A stretch of DNA of 64,000 nucleotides from Rhodoplanes sp963712435 (GTDB lineage Bacteria; Pseudomonadota; Alphaproteobacteria; Rhizobiales; Xanthobacteraceae). The number at the start of each line of letters is the position of its first letter. Within the stretch, counting starts at the first letter, position 1. The notes under the pieces were generated by a model that was not told where the DNA came from, did no database searches, and was given only the letters and a program-made list of their open reading frames with translations. Below, piece by piece: positions 39,559-48,438 of this stretch. Made by a program: the position numbers and the translations under genes. The DNA lies in NCBI GenBank assembly GCA_963712435.1, contig CAVQIB010000022.1, positions 124,001 through 188,000 of the forward strand, written 5' to 3'.

Positions 39559-40341
39559 ATGGACGAACCCGTCTTGCGCGGCCGCGGACTGACCATTCGA
39601 TTCGGCGGGCTGGTTGCGCTCGACCAGGTCGATATCGACGTGAGGAAGGGCGAGATCGTCGCCGTCATCGGGCCGAACGGCGCAGGGAAATCAACGCTGT
39701 TCAACCTTGTCACCGGCGTCTATGCCCCGACCGACGGAAGCGTCTGGTTCAACGGCGCGGACATCACGGGACGGCCGACGCACGAGATCGTCGCGCGCGG
39801 CATCGCGCGGACTTTCCAGGCGAGCCGGCTGTTCGGCGATCTCTCGGTGCTCGACAATGTCGTGCTCGGCCTGCACACGCGCACGCGCACCAATGTGCTG
39901 GAGGCGCTGCTCCTCCCGTCGAAGTCGCGTCGCGAACTCGCGCAGGCGGCGGCGATTGCGGAAGACATTCTCGGGCGGGTCGGCGGCAATCTGTTCGACC
40001 AGCGCAAGCGGCCGGCAAGCGAATTGGCGCAGGCGGACCGCCGCCGCCTTGAAATCGCCCGCGCATTGGCGAGCGCGCCGAAGCTGCTGCTGCTCGACGA
40101 GCCGACCGCGGGCATGGACGACCGCGACACCGACGCGTTGATCGAGGATGTCCGCAAGGTCAAGGCGGACCGCTCCGACCTGTCGATCATCGTCGTCGAA
40201 CACGACATGCGGCTGGTGGCGGCGCTGCCCGAACGCGTGATCGTGCTCGACTACGGGCGCAAGATCGCCGACGCGACCTTCGAGGAGGTGCGGCGCAATC
40301 CGCGCGTCCAGGAAGCCTATCTCGGGAGCGCGGCGTCGTGA
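39559..40341 (+). CDS. Liv-type ABC transporter ATP-binding protein (LivG)
   Basis: 260-residue ATPase. Walker A GPNGAGKSTLFNLVTGVY, Q-loop RTFQASRLFGDLSVLDN, Walker B KLLLLDEPTAGMD and switch His in IVVEHDMRLV are intact. The signature reads LAQADRRRLEIARALA in place of the usual LSGGQ, a divergence seen in some LivG proteins. The stop overlaps the GTG of the next ATPase gene. Confidence 0.9.
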   Translation: MDEPVLRGRGLTIRFGGLVALDQVDIDVRKGEIVAVIGPNGAGKSTLFNLVTGVYAPTDGSVWFNGADITGRPTHEIVARGIARTFQASRLFGDLSVLDNVVLGLHTRTRTNVLEALLLPSKSRRELAQAAAIAEDILGRVGGNLFDQRKRPASELAQADRRRLEIARALASAPKLLLLDEPTAGMDDRDTDALIEDVRKVKADRSDLSIIVVEHDMRLVAALPERVIVLDYGRKIADATFEEVRRNPRVQEAYLGSAAS

Positions 40342-41046
40342 GCGTCACCTTGCGCGGCGTGTCGACGGTTTATGGCGGCGTCCCCATGCTGCGCGACGAT
40401 CGACCTCGATGTCGGCGCGGGCGAGATCGTCTGCGTGCTCGGACCCAACGGGGCCGGCAAGAGCACGCTGTTCAAGACCGTCGCCGGGCTGATCGCGCCG
40501 GTCGCGGGTACGGTGCGGATCATGAACGCGGACGTGGCCGCGACCGGCACGGAGCGGATCGCGCGGCTCGGCGTCGGTTTCGTTCCGGAGGGACGCCGGC
40601 TGTTCCCCGGACTGACGGTCGCGGACAATATCCGGCTCGGTCACGAGGCGGTCCGGCCGAACGGATCGGACCTGAGCGGGCGGCTCGCGGCGATCGGCCG
40701 GTTGTTCCCGCGCGTCGCGGAGCGCCTCGGCCAGGTGGCGGGCACGCTCTCGGGCGGCGAGCAGGCGATGGTCGCGCTCGCGCGCGCGCTGGTCGGCGAG
40801 CCGAAACTCGTGATCATGGACGAGCCGTCGCTCGGCCTGTCGCCGAAGCTGATCCGGGAATATTTCGACATCCTGCAGGCGATCCACGCGGAGGGACGGA
40901 CGATCCTTTTGATCGAGCAGAACGCCGAGATGGCGCTGCGCGTCGCCTCGCGCGGCTATGTGCTCGCGCGCGGGCGGATCGTCGCCGCCGATCAGGCCGA
41001 GGCGCTGCGCTCCTCCAGCGTCGTCCGCAGCCTCTACTTCAGCTGA
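40338..41046 (+). CDS. Liv-type ABC transporter ATP-binding protein (LivF, frameshifted)
   Basis: 235 residues after repair. It starts GTG at 40338 with SVTLRGVSTVYGGVPMLRD; one extra base at about 40398 (GACGATC for GACATC) breaks the frame before IDLDVGAGEIVCVLGPNGAG. Signature LSGGEQAMVALARALV, Walker B LVIMDEPSLGLSP and switch His-equivalent region LLIEQNAEMAL follow. Last gene of the plus-strand importer; convergent with the second Liv operon. Confidence 0.87.
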
Positions 41047-41068
41047 TTATGAGTTCAATCCCGTGATT

Positions 41069-41176
41069 GTCATCATCCGCGCAAGCGGATGATCCAGTAA
41101 CCCCCGGGCTCGGAAATTCGATGCAAGGTCCAGTCGAATACTGGATGCTCCGCTTTCGCGGAGCATGACGGCAGTG
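41069..41176. repeat. Composite palindromic repeat between convergent operons
   Basis: Two hairpins facing each other: TCATCCGC-gcaa-GCGGATGA with CCAGTA after it, and TACTGGATGCTCCGC-tttc-GCGGAGCAT. The ends are inverted copies of one another (GTCAT...CCAGTA and TACTGG...ATGAC). The region 41047-41266 separates two convergent transporter operons and the element probably works as a bidirectional terminator. Confidence 0.65.
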
Positions 41177-41266
41177 AAGTCAAACGACCGCGCCGCTTGC
41201 GCTGCATGACGATAGGGGGGCACGGCGCCGCGGCCACGGCTCTCCGCTGTGAGCGGCGAACTCTGA

Positions 41267-41974
41267 TCAGCCTTCGCCGAGATAGGCGCGGCGGATATGG
41301 GGCTGCTGCGCCAGGTCCTTGGGCGGTCCTTCCGCAACGATGCGTCCCTCCTCCAGCACATAGGCGCGCGCGGCGATCTCCAGCGCCACCGCGACGTTCT
41401 GCTCGACGAGCAGCACCGCCACGCCCATGCGATTGATCTCGCGGACCACGTCGAACATGTCGAGCACGACGGTGGGGGCGAGGCCGAGCGAGGGCTCGTC
41501 CAGCAGCAGCAGGCGCGGCTCGGCCATCAGCGCGCGCGCAATCGCCACCATCTGCTGCTGGCCGCCGGACAGAACGCCGGCCGGCGCGTCGAGCCGCTCC
41601 TTGAGAACGGGAAAAATCGACAGCACCCGGTCGAGCGACGCCCGCCGGTTTGCGCGCGCGCTCGAGCGGTAGCTGCCGAGCTCGAGATTTTCGCGCACGC
41701 TCATGCCGACGAACAGGCGGCGGCCTTCGGGAACGAGGGCGATGCCGTGATTGCAGAAGGCGTTGGCTGCGAGCGCGGTCAGGCTGTGTCCGTTCATGCG
41801 GAGCGCACCGGCATCGATGCGGTTGATTCCGGCGATGGCGTTGATGAGCGTCGTCTTGCCCGCGCCGTTCGGCCCGACCACGCAGACGAGTTCGCCGTCG
41901 GCGATGGCGAGCGAGACGTCCCACAGCGCGACGGCGGCGGCGTAAGACACCCGGATGTGCTCGACCTCAAGCAT
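41267..41974 (-). CDS. Second Liv-type importer, ATP-binding protein (LivF)
   Basis: 235-residue ATPase with Walker A GPNGAGKTTLINAIAGI, PEGRRLFVGMSVRENLELG, signature LSGGQQQMVAIARALM, Walker B LLLLDEPSLGLAP and LLVEQNVAVAL. All are textbook LivF. The ATG overlaps the end of the LivM-LivG fusion gene by eight bases. Last gene of the minus-strand operon that begins with the bicupin gene. Confidence 0.92.
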   Translation of the reverse strand: MLEVEHIRVSYAAAVALWDVSLAIADGELVCVVGPNGAGKTTLINAIAGINRIDAGALRMNGHSLTALAANAFCNHGIALVPEGRRLFVGMSVRENLELGSYRSSARANRRASLDRVLSIFPVLKERLDAPAGVLSGGQQQMVAIARALMAEPRLLLLDEPSLGLAPTVVLDMFDVVREINRMGVAVLLVEQNVAVALEIAARAYVLEEGRIVAEGPPKDLAQQPHIRRAYLGEG

Positions 41975-43706
41975 GCGGCTTTCCGAGATAGGCGGTGACG
42001 ACCTCGCGCCGGCGCATCACCTCCGCGGGCAAGCCCTCGGCGATCACCCGCCCATGATTGAGCACGACGATGCGGTCGGTCAGCTCCATGACCGCGCGCA
42101 TCACATGCTCGACGAACACGATGGTGGCGCCGAGATCGCGGATGGTGCGGATCGTCCGGATCGCATCGTCGATCTCGGATGGCGTCAGGCCCGACAGCAC
42201 CTCGTCGAGCAGCAGCAGGTCCGATCGCGAGGCGAGCGCGCGCGCGAGCTCGAGGAACTTGCGCTGGTGCAGATTGAGGGCGTCCGGCGTCGCTTGCGCC
42301 TTGGCGCCAAGACCGGTGAATTCGAGCCAGCGCCAGGCCTCGCGCTCGGCGGCCGCGCGGTCGAGCGCGGCATGGCCGAAGCGGGCGGGCAGCGCCACGT
42401 TCTGCAGCACGCTCAGATGCGCGAAGGGCCGCGGAATCTGGTAGGTGCGGGCGATGCCGGCGCGGGCGATGCGATGCGCCGCGACGCCCGCGATATCGGC
42501 TCCGCGAAACAGGATGCGGCCGGCGTCCGCGCGATAATGGCCGCTCACGACATTGATCAGCGTCGACTTGCCGGACCCGTTCGGTCCGACCAGGCCGAGG
42601 ATTTCCCCGCGATTGACGCGCAGGCTCACGCCATCGAGCGCCTGCACTCCCTTGAACGCTTTCGCCACCGCCTCGACCTCGAGCAGCGGTTCGCCGCGCG
42701 GCGGGTCCGGTCGGGGCTCCGCAGCCGCGCGCGGCGGTTCGGCGATGGCCGCTCCCGGTGCGCGCGCGGGCCGTCCCAGGCGCGGCGCGAAGCGGCCGAG
42801 CAGTCCGTCCGGCATGAACAGGATCACGACGATCAGGATCAGGCCGACGGCGGCGCGTCCGGCGACGGGATAATCGCTGGTCGTGAACGCATAGAGCAGG
42901 CCGGTGATGGCGGTCGCGCCCACCGCCGGACCGAGCCAGTGCCGCGTCCCGCCCAGCACGCTCATCAGCACGACGTTCAGCGGAACGACGATCGAGAATG
43001 TTTCGCCGACCGTCACATAGGAGATGAACATCGCGTGGATTCCGCCGGCGATCCCCGCGAGCGCGCAGGACAGTCCGAACGCGAGGAGCTTGTACCGGTA
43101 GGTCGGCACCCCGAGCACCTCGGCCGCGTCTTCGTCGTCATGGATCGCGAACAGGCCCAAGCCGAGCTTCGCCCGGTAGACGCCGCGGGCGATCGCGAGC
43201 GTCGCGACGAGCAGGATCAGCGCGAGCACATAGAACGTGGAGGAGGGCGACGGCATGATGGCCGGCAGCGGCACGCCGCTCATGAGAATGCCGGGGCCGC
43301 CGTCGATCGGCGTGTTGAGCACGATGGTGGCGAGCACGAAAGTGACCGCGAGCGTGAGCAGCGCGAACAGCTCGCCGCGCAGCCGACCGAGGCGAAACAC
43401 GATCGCGCCGATGCCGACGCCGAGCAGCGCCGCAAGCGCCGCGGCGGCCGGGAGCGTCAGCAGGAACGGAATCTCGAAGACGGTGGTGAGCACCGCCGTC
43501 GTGTAGACGCCCGTTCCCACGAAGGCGCCGTGGCCGAAGGAGAAGTAGCCCGAATAGCCGCTGAGGATGTTCCAGGAGGTGGCGAGCACGATCCAGAAGA
43601 ACACGAGGTAGAGGAACGATTCATAGAAGGCGGGAAGTGCGAGAAGCGGAACCGCCGCGAGCGCGGCGACGGCTCCCGCCATCCAGATCGGCGCAGGAAT
43701 GCGCAT
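41967..43706 (-). CDS. LivM-LivG fusion: Liv-type permease joined to ATPase
   Basis: 579 residues. Residues 1-305 are a LivM permease (SYFSFGHGAFVGTGVYTTA region, coupling loop IHDDEDAAEVLGVPTYRYKL, GGTRHWLGPAVGATAITGLL). A Pro/Ala-rich linker (about 310-345, RPARAPGAAIAEPPRAAAEP) leads to a LivG ATPase with Walker A GPNGSGKSTLINVVSGHY and Walker B DLLLLDEVLSGLTP. The signature is degenerate (LNLHQRKFLELARAL) and Walker B ends Glu-Val rather than Glu-Pro. Fusions of these two subunits are known in some importers. It sits two bases from the LivH gene. Confidence 0.9.
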   Translation of the reverse strand: MRIPAPIWMAGAVAALAAVPLLALPAFYESFLYLVFFWIVLATSWNILSGYSGYFSFGHGAFVGTGVYTTAVLTTVFEIPFLLTLPAAAALAALLGVGIGAIVFRLGRLRGELFALLTLAVTFVLATIVLNTPIDGGPGILMSGVPLPAIMPSPSSTFYVLALILLVATLAIARGVYRAKLGLGLFAIHDDEDAAEVLGVPTYRYKLLAFGLSCALAGIAGGIHAMFISYVTVGETFSIVVPLNVVLMSVLGGTRHWLGPAVGATAITGLLYAFTTSDYPVAGRAAVGLILIVVILFMPDGLLGRFAPRLGRPARAPGAAIAEPPRAAAEPRPDPPRGEPLLEVEAVAKAFKGVQALDGVSLRVNRGEILGLVGPNGSGKSTLINVVSGHYRADAGRILFRGADIAGVAAHRIARAGIARTYQIPRPFAHLSVLQNVALPARFGHAALDRAAAEREAWRWLEFTGLGAKAQATPDALNLHQRKFLELARALASRSDLLLLDEVLSGLTPSEIDDAIRTIRTIRDLGATIVFVEHVMRAVMELTDRIVVLNHGRVIAEGLPAEVMRRREVVTAYLGKPHA

Positions 43707-43707
43707 C

Positions 43708-44565
43708 TCAAAGCTCTCGCGCGCGCACCAGGAGAACGACGATCAGGAGCGAAAACGACACGAGCGGCGCCCAGGCGGGCGCGGTGAGCGCCATCGTGAG
43801 CGCCTCGCTCACGCCGATGACGATGCCGGCGATCAGCGCTCCCAGCGGATTGCCGAGGCCGCCGATCATCACGGCGGCGAACACGACGCCGATCCAGGCG
43901 TAAATCTGCGACGGGGCGAGCGTGTAGCTCAGCGCAAGGCACACGCCCGCGACGCCGGCGAACGCGGCGCACACGCCCGACAGCAGCAAGGCCAGTGCGC
44001 GCTCGTTGACGCCGAAGGCGGCGGCGATGGGGGCGTCCTCGCTCGCCGCCCGCATCGCCTTGCCGAGATCGGTGTAGCGCAGCGCCATCCAGGCAAGCGC
44101 CGCCAGGGCGACCGCGAGCCCGAGCGTCAGAAGCTCGGGGAACGGGATGAACAGCGGGCCAAGCTTGAACCGCATTCCGCCATAGGCCGATTCCAGACGC
44201 CGGTAGTCGGCGGTCCAGTACCACTGGATGGCGCTCTCGATGATCACCGTCACGCCGAAGGTCACCAGAAGCGAGCTGAACGGACTGATCGAGAAGCGCG
44301 CGAACAGCGCCTGCAGCGCCGCGCCGAACAGGAAGAAGGCGGGCGCGATCAAGGCGAGCGAGAGCAGCGGATCGAGCCCATAGACCTCGGCGAGCTGATA
44401 GGTGAGATACGCGCCGAGAAAGGCGAGGGCGAAGTGCGCCAGATTGATCTGGCGCAGCAGGCCCCAGGAGAGGCTCAGTCCCATGCCCAGCAGCCCGTAC
44501 AAGGCGCCGATGAAGACGCCGGACAGGACCGACTGGCCGATCAGGGTCGGGCTCGGAAGCGTCAC
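43708..44565 (-). CDS. Second Liv-type importer, permease (LivH)
   Basis: 285-residue permease starting at GTG 44565. The motif SGVFIGALYGLLGMGLSLSW and INLAHFALAFLGAYLTY match LivH; the coupling loop is KAMRAASEDAPIAAAFGVNE and the C-terminal MIGGLGNPLGALIAGIVIG follows. The gene is nine bases after the binding-protein gene. Confidence 0.9.
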   Translation of the reverse strand: MTLPSPTLIGQSVLSGVFIGALYGLLGMGLSLSWGLLRQINLAHFALAFLGAYLTYQLAEVYGLDPLLSLALIAPAFFLFGAALQALFARFSISPFSSLLVTFGVTVIIESAIQWYWTADYRRLESAYGGMRFKLGPLFIPFPELLTLGLAVALAALAWMALRYTDLGKAMRAASEDAPIAAAFGVNERALALLLSGVCAAFAGVAGVCLALSYTLAPSQIYAWIGVVFAAVMIGGLGNPLGALIAGIVIGVSEALTMALTAPAWAPLVSFSLLIVVLLVRAREL

Positions 44566-44574
44566 CGGAGGGCG

Positions 44575-45780
44575 TTACTCCGCTGCGATCTTGGCGCCCG
44601 GCGCGGCCCATTGGTCCGGCCATACGGTGACCCAACGGCCGTTCTGGACCTGCTTCACCTTCATGAGATCGTCGCCGAAATTGTTCAGCTTGTCGAAGCG
44701 AAGCTCGCCCTGAATCGTCTTCACCTTGTTGGCTTTCAGCCATGCGGCCAAGGTCTTGTCGTCGAGGCTCTGGGTGGCGTTGATGGCCGCTTCGATCACC
44801 TGCCAGGCCGAGTAGGAGGCGGCCGCCTGCGTCTCCACCGAGGTGTCAGGCAGCCCGGCCTTGGCGGCGCGGTCGTTGAAGAGCTTCACGAACTCGGCGG
44901 CGACCGGATCATTGGTGAAGGGCGGATGCTGTTCGAAGATCGAGGCGGCGAGCGCGTTGTTCGCCGCGGGCGCCTTGGCGAGCGGGCCGGGCGCCGGATA
45001 CATGTAGAAATGCAGTGGCGGCTTGTAGTCGATGTTCTTCATCGCGCTGAGCAGTTCGTTGCCCTCGAGGCCGATCGCGCCGACCCAGACGAAATCGGGC
45101 TTTGCGTCCTTTACCCGGCTCGCGATCGGGCCGTAGTCGCGATTGCCGAATTCCCATTCGAGGTAGAGGACCTCCTGCAGCCCGCGTTTCTTCGCGACCT
45201 CGCGCGCCCCCGCCGACATGAAATAGATCGACGGGAACTTGCTGGTGACGATGGCGATCGTCTTGGGCGGGTTGGGCAGGGTCGCGAGCGCGTCGAACAC
45301 CGTGTTGGGAACGGTCTGCTCGGGATTGGGCCCGACCGACCAGGCCGGGAACTGCATGTCGTATTTGGCGAGATTGGGAATGCCCAGCGTGTGGTGGACG
45401 AGCATCTTGTTGTAGCGCTGGGCGACGCCCATGGCGGCGAGGATGTTGCCGGTCGCGTAAGGCCCCATCAGCAGATCGACCTTGTCGACGGTCAGGAGCT
45501 GCTCGTAGATCGTGCGCGCGAGTTCAGGCTTGCTCTGGTCGTCCCTGACGATCCACTCGACCGGGCGGCCGAGCAGGCCGTTCTTCTTGTTGAGCTGCTC
45601 GACATAGATGTCGCCGACGATCTTGTGGATTTGCGCGGTGGCCGAGAGCGGCCCGGTCAGGGCGAGCGTGCTGCCGATCTTGACCGGGGGGCCGGACGGC
45701 TCGGCCGCGGCGGGCGCGACCGCCACGGCGATCGAAAACGCGGCGCCGAGCGCAGCGCCGGCGAGCTGCTTGAACATCAT
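44575..45780 (-). CDS. Second Liv-type importer, substrate-binding protein
   Basis: Periplasmic type I binding protein of 401 residues with a signal peptide MMFKQLAGAALGAAFSIAVA cut near AAAEPSG. The mature protein starts VKIGSTLALTGPLSATAQIH and has LMGPYATGNILAAMGVAQRY and ASYSAWQVIEAAINATQSL. The start codon follows GGGAGAAC at normal distance; long in-frame extension into the SDR gene is not used. It is distinct in sequence from the plus-strand binding protein, so the two importers probably differ in ligand. Confidence 0.9.
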   Translation of the reverse strand: MMFKQLAGAALGAAFSIAVAVAPAAAEPSGPPVKIGSTLALTGPLSATAQIHKIVGDIYVEQLNKKNGLLGRPVEWIVRDDQSKPELARTIYEQLLTVDKVDLLMGPYATGNILAAMGVAQRYNKMLVHHTLGIPNLAKYDMQFPAWSVGPNPEQTVPNTVFDALATLPNPPKTIAIVTSKFPSIYFMSAGAREVAKKRGLQEVLYLEWEFGNRDYGPIASRVKDAKPDFVWVGAIGLEGNELLSAMKNIDYKPPLHFYMYPAPGPLAKAPAANNALAASIFEQHPPFTNDPVAAEFVKLFNDRAAKAGLPDTSVETQAAASYSAWQVIEAAINATQSLDDKTLAAWLKANKVKTIQGELRFDKLNNFGDDLMKVKQVQNGRWVTVWPDQWAAPGAKIAAE

Positions 45781-45833
45781 GTCGTTCTCCCTAGGCTTTT
45801 CGTTTCTTGATACGTCTTGATAACGCGCTCGGC

Positions 45834-46538
45834 TCACATCAGGAGCCAGCCGCCGTCCACCGGCAGGTTCACTCCGTTCACCGACTGATTGTCCAACAGG
45901 AAGACCACGGTTGCGGCGACATCCGCCATGGTCGCCAGCCGCTTGATCGGCGTGCGGTCGAGCACGCGCTGCAGCACCTCGGGCGGCTTGCCGGTCCATG
46001 CCGGGCTGTCGCCGACGATTCCGGGATGCACCGCGTTGACGCGCACGGGCGCGAGCTCGACCGCAAGCGTCGCGACCATCGTCGTGACGCCGCCGTTCAC
46101 GGTCGTCACCGTCGTCGAGCCCGGATAAGGCCGCGCGCGCGCCTGGCCGCCGAACAGAACGATCGAGGCGTTGCCGGCAAGACGCGGCGTCAGCGCATGG
46201 ATCGCTTCGGTGTAGCCGACGAGCTTCAGCGTCACCAGGCGGATCGCACGAGTGATGTCGTATTTGCGGACGCTGTTCTCGTCCCGCTCGATCGCGGCCA
46301 GCACGAGGTGATCGACCGCGCCCACCTCCGCGAGCGCGTCGGCGATCGTTTGCGGCTGCGCCAGGTCGAGACCGAGACCATGCACGTTTCCGCCGATCTC
46401 CTTGCACACCGCCTGCGCGCGCGCCTTGTCCCGGCCGCTGATGAACACCTGCTCGCCGCGCTGCGCGAGCGTCTCGGCGAGCTTCCTCCCGATCCCCGAG
46501 GTTCCGCCGATGATCACCGCCGTCTGTCGATCCGCCAT
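45834..46538 (-). CDS. Atypical SDR family protein lacking the Tyr-Lys pair
   Basis: 234-residue Rossmann-fold protein. The cofactor motif IGGTSGIGRKLAETLAQRG and the C-terminal VNGVNLPVDGGWLLM are normal for SDRs. In the catalytic region, however, RPYPGSTTVTTVNGGVTTMV replaces the usual Tyr-x-x-x-Lys: no Tyr follows at the right place and Asn stands at the Lys position; the Ser segment is FGGQARARPYP. It may be a non-classical reductase or a binding protein. Start MADRQTAV at 46538 has AGGAG in the preceding bases. It lies between the binding-protein and bicupin genes in one operon. Confidence 0.82.
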   Translation of the reverse strand: MADRQTAVIIGGTSGIGRKLAETLAQRGEQVFISGRDKARAQAVCKEIGGNVHGLGLDLAQPQTIADALAEVGAVDHLVLAAIERDENSVRKYDITRAIRLVTLKLVGYTEAIHALTPRLAGNASIVLFGGQARARPYPGSTTVTTVNGGVTTMVATLAVELAPVRVNAVHPGIVGDSPAWTGKPPEVLQRVLDRTPIKRLATMADVAATVVFLLDNQSVNGVNLPVDGGWLLM

Positions 46539-46672
46539 GTCCTGCTCCGATTCCTCCTGTGGCGCCGGCTGCGTTCCGCTTCGCTTGCGCCGCTGTTCGC
46601 TCGGCCGTCTTTCCTTGGTCCGCCGGTCCGCAGCAAAACGGTCCGGCTGCGGCGGACCGCGGTCCGAGTTCA

Positions 46673-47614
46673 TCAAGCGCGTGCGCCGGCGAGCGCCTTC
46701 GCTCCGCCGTCCTGATCGCCGGGGTGATCAAGCTTCCGGGCGAGATACTCCCAGTCGCGATTGAAGCGGTAGGAGTAGCGCGCCGGCGGCTGCGGCGACT
46801 GCGTCTCCAGCCAGCGCACCGTGCCGCTGCTCGTGTTGTAGAATGCGTGGATGCAGCCGACGGCGGTCCACAGCACGTCGCCGACGCGCATGGTGTAGCG
46901 CTTGCCGTCCGCGACGGCCTCGACCTCGCCTTCGAGGATCACATAGGCCTCCTCCAGCGGATGATCGTGCGGATGGGCGACGCCGCCGGGCTGATACTCG
47001 ACCATGAACATGGTGTGGAGCTGGGCGTCGAGCCGCTGGTCCACCAGCATTTTCACGGCGATGCCGCTATAGGCGAGCAGCGCGGTCGCCATGCTGGCCG
47101 ACACGGTCGGGGCGTCGACCTTCGCCCCTGCCTTGAGCTTGTCGACCTGCATGTCGCTGTCGCGCAGCCGGAAGAAATGGCGCGCCCGCGGATCGCGAAT
47201 GTCCAGTTCCTTGATTTCGCCCGGCTCCGGCCGACCGAGGAAGAACGTGTCGGCCGGTTCGTCGGGCCCGCGCGGCTGCGGGACCAGCATGTCGAGCCAT
47301 TTGGCGCGCCCCTGTTCGGGTCCGAGCCAGGCATGCGCGACGCCGAGCGGCACGACGCCGCAGGCGCCGGGCGCGAGCGGATAGGCATGTCCGTCGAGCA
47401 CGAGGACCGGCTCGCCTTCGAGCACGTAGAAGCTTTCCTCGAAGGAGTGCACATGCGTGTCGACCCGGCCGCCGGCTTCGATCGCGCACAGGCCGAGCGC
47501 GGTGTGAACCGAGCCGCAGGACCGGTCGATCAGCGAGCAGCGGCTGAAGCCCGCGCTGTGTTCGGGATAGGCCGGCGCAAGCCGGACCGCGTCGCTGCGC
47601 AAGACGTGGTGCAT
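46673..47614 (-). CDS. Bicupin protein (dioxygenase- or glyoxylase-like)
   Basis: 313-residue protein with two cupin domains. The first (about 35-100) has THVHSFEESFYVLEGE and a distal VPLGVAHAWLG; the second (about 205-270) has HPHDHPLEEAYVILEGEVEA and GCIHAFYN. Both retain a His-x-His-x-Glu-like metal set, so two metal sites are possible. Start ATG 47614 is preceded by GGGGAGGAGC. It is the first gene of the minus-strand operon and divergent from the XRE-cupin regulator across a strong operator. Similar bicupins include the ureidoglycine aminohydrolase and gentisate dioxygenase types; the length and metal motifs fit the former as well as the latter. Confidence 0.8.
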   Translation of the reverse strand: MHHVLRSDAVRLAPAYPEHSAGFSRCSLIDRSCGSVHTALGLCAIEAGGRVDTHVHSFEESFYVLEGEPVLVLDGHAYPLAPGACGVVPLGVAHAWLGPEQGRAKWLDMLVPQPRGPDEPADTFFLGRPEPGEIKELDIRDPRARHFFRLRDSDMQVDKLKAGAKVDAPTVSASMATALLAYSGIAVKMLVDQRLDAQLHTMFMVEYQPGGVAHPHDHPLEEAYVILEGEVEAVADGKRYTMRVGDVLWTAVGCIHAFYNTSSGTVRWLETQSPQPPARYSYRFNRDWEYLARKLDHPGDQDGGAKALAGARA

Positions 47615-47650
47615 GTTTGCTCCTCCCCGCGTCCGCGGTTATCCTTCTCT

Positions 47651-47688
47651 GTTCAGTAAGACTGAACGCTACCGCACCGCTGTTCAGT
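47651..47688. promoter_or_regulatory. Operator with three GTTCAGT half-sites
   Basis: GTTCAGT (47651-47657), three bases, ACTGAAC (47661-47667) form a perfect inverted repeat; a third GTTCAGT follows at 47682-47688, 31 bases from the first, about three helical turns. The site lies between the bicupin and XRE-cupin genes. XRE-cupin regulators are known to bind GTTCA-type palindromes, so autoregulation and control of the bicupin-Liv operon are likely. Confidence 0.75.
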
Positions 47689-47726
47689 GTCAATATCTTT
47701 GCGCCGGAGGAGCTTCATCGCGTCGC

Positions 47727-48396
47727 ATGCCGAGAAAGCCGCGCAGGACATCCGCACGCCAGCCGCCGGCCGCCCGGGCCGGCGGCTCCGACCGCCTCGG
47801 ACCGCGCCTGCGCGCCGCGCGCGAGACAGCGGGCGTGACCGTGCGCGGGCTTGCCCGCAAGCTCGGCGTGTCGGCGAGCCTCGTGTCGCAGATCGAGACC
47901 GGCCGCGTGATGCCCTCGGTCGGCACGCTCTACGCCCTGGCGAACGAGCTCGGGCTCCTGGTCGACGACCTGTTCCGCGATGGGGACGCCGCGCCGCAAC
48001 CGGCGAGCCCGCAATCCGGAACCGGTGCGACCGGGCCCGGTGCAGCGCTCGCGCGGCCGCGAGACGATCCACCTGTCCGGCGGGGTGCGCTGGGAGCGGC
48101 TGACGCCGACCAGCGATGCGGAGGTCGAGTTCCTCTATGTCGTCTACGATGTCGGCGCGACCTCGTGCGAGGAGGATGCGCTGATCCGGCATGGCGGCAA
48201 GGAATACGCCTATCTGCTCAGCGGCCGGCTCGGCATCCGCGTCGGCTTCGACGAGTTCGAACTGCGGCCGGGCATTTCGATATCGTTCGATGCGCAGAAC
48301 CCGCATCGGCTGTGGACCATCGGCGACAAGCCCGCGGTCGCGGTCTGGGTCGTGCTCAACCGGCACGCCGACCGGCGCCGCCGCAAGCGGCCGTGA
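47727..48396 (+). CDS. XRE family regulator with C-terminal cupin (frameshifted)
   Basis: 222 residues after repair. The helix-turn-helix covers LRAARETAGVTVRGLARKLG and VSASLVSQIETGRVMPSVGT (residues about 32-85). The cupin effector domain follows in another frame: ETIHLSGGVRWERLTP, EFLYVVYDVGATSCEED, YAYLLSGRLGIRVG and SFDAQNPHRLW. One extra base lies between about 47985 and 48045 in the Pro/Gly-rich linker. ATG 47727 is the first good start; GGAGGAG is rather far upstream. It likely senses the substrate or product of the divergent operon. Confidence 0.82.
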
Positions 48397-48438
48397 CCAG
48401 CCGGGCCGCGCGGTTCGTCACGCCGGCGGATCGTTCTT

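Noticed and set aside
44575..46731. Fusion of the SDR region and the binding protein
   Set aside because: The binding protein has its own ribosome-binding site and signal peptide at 45780; the upstream in-frame part is a shadow of the SDR gene.
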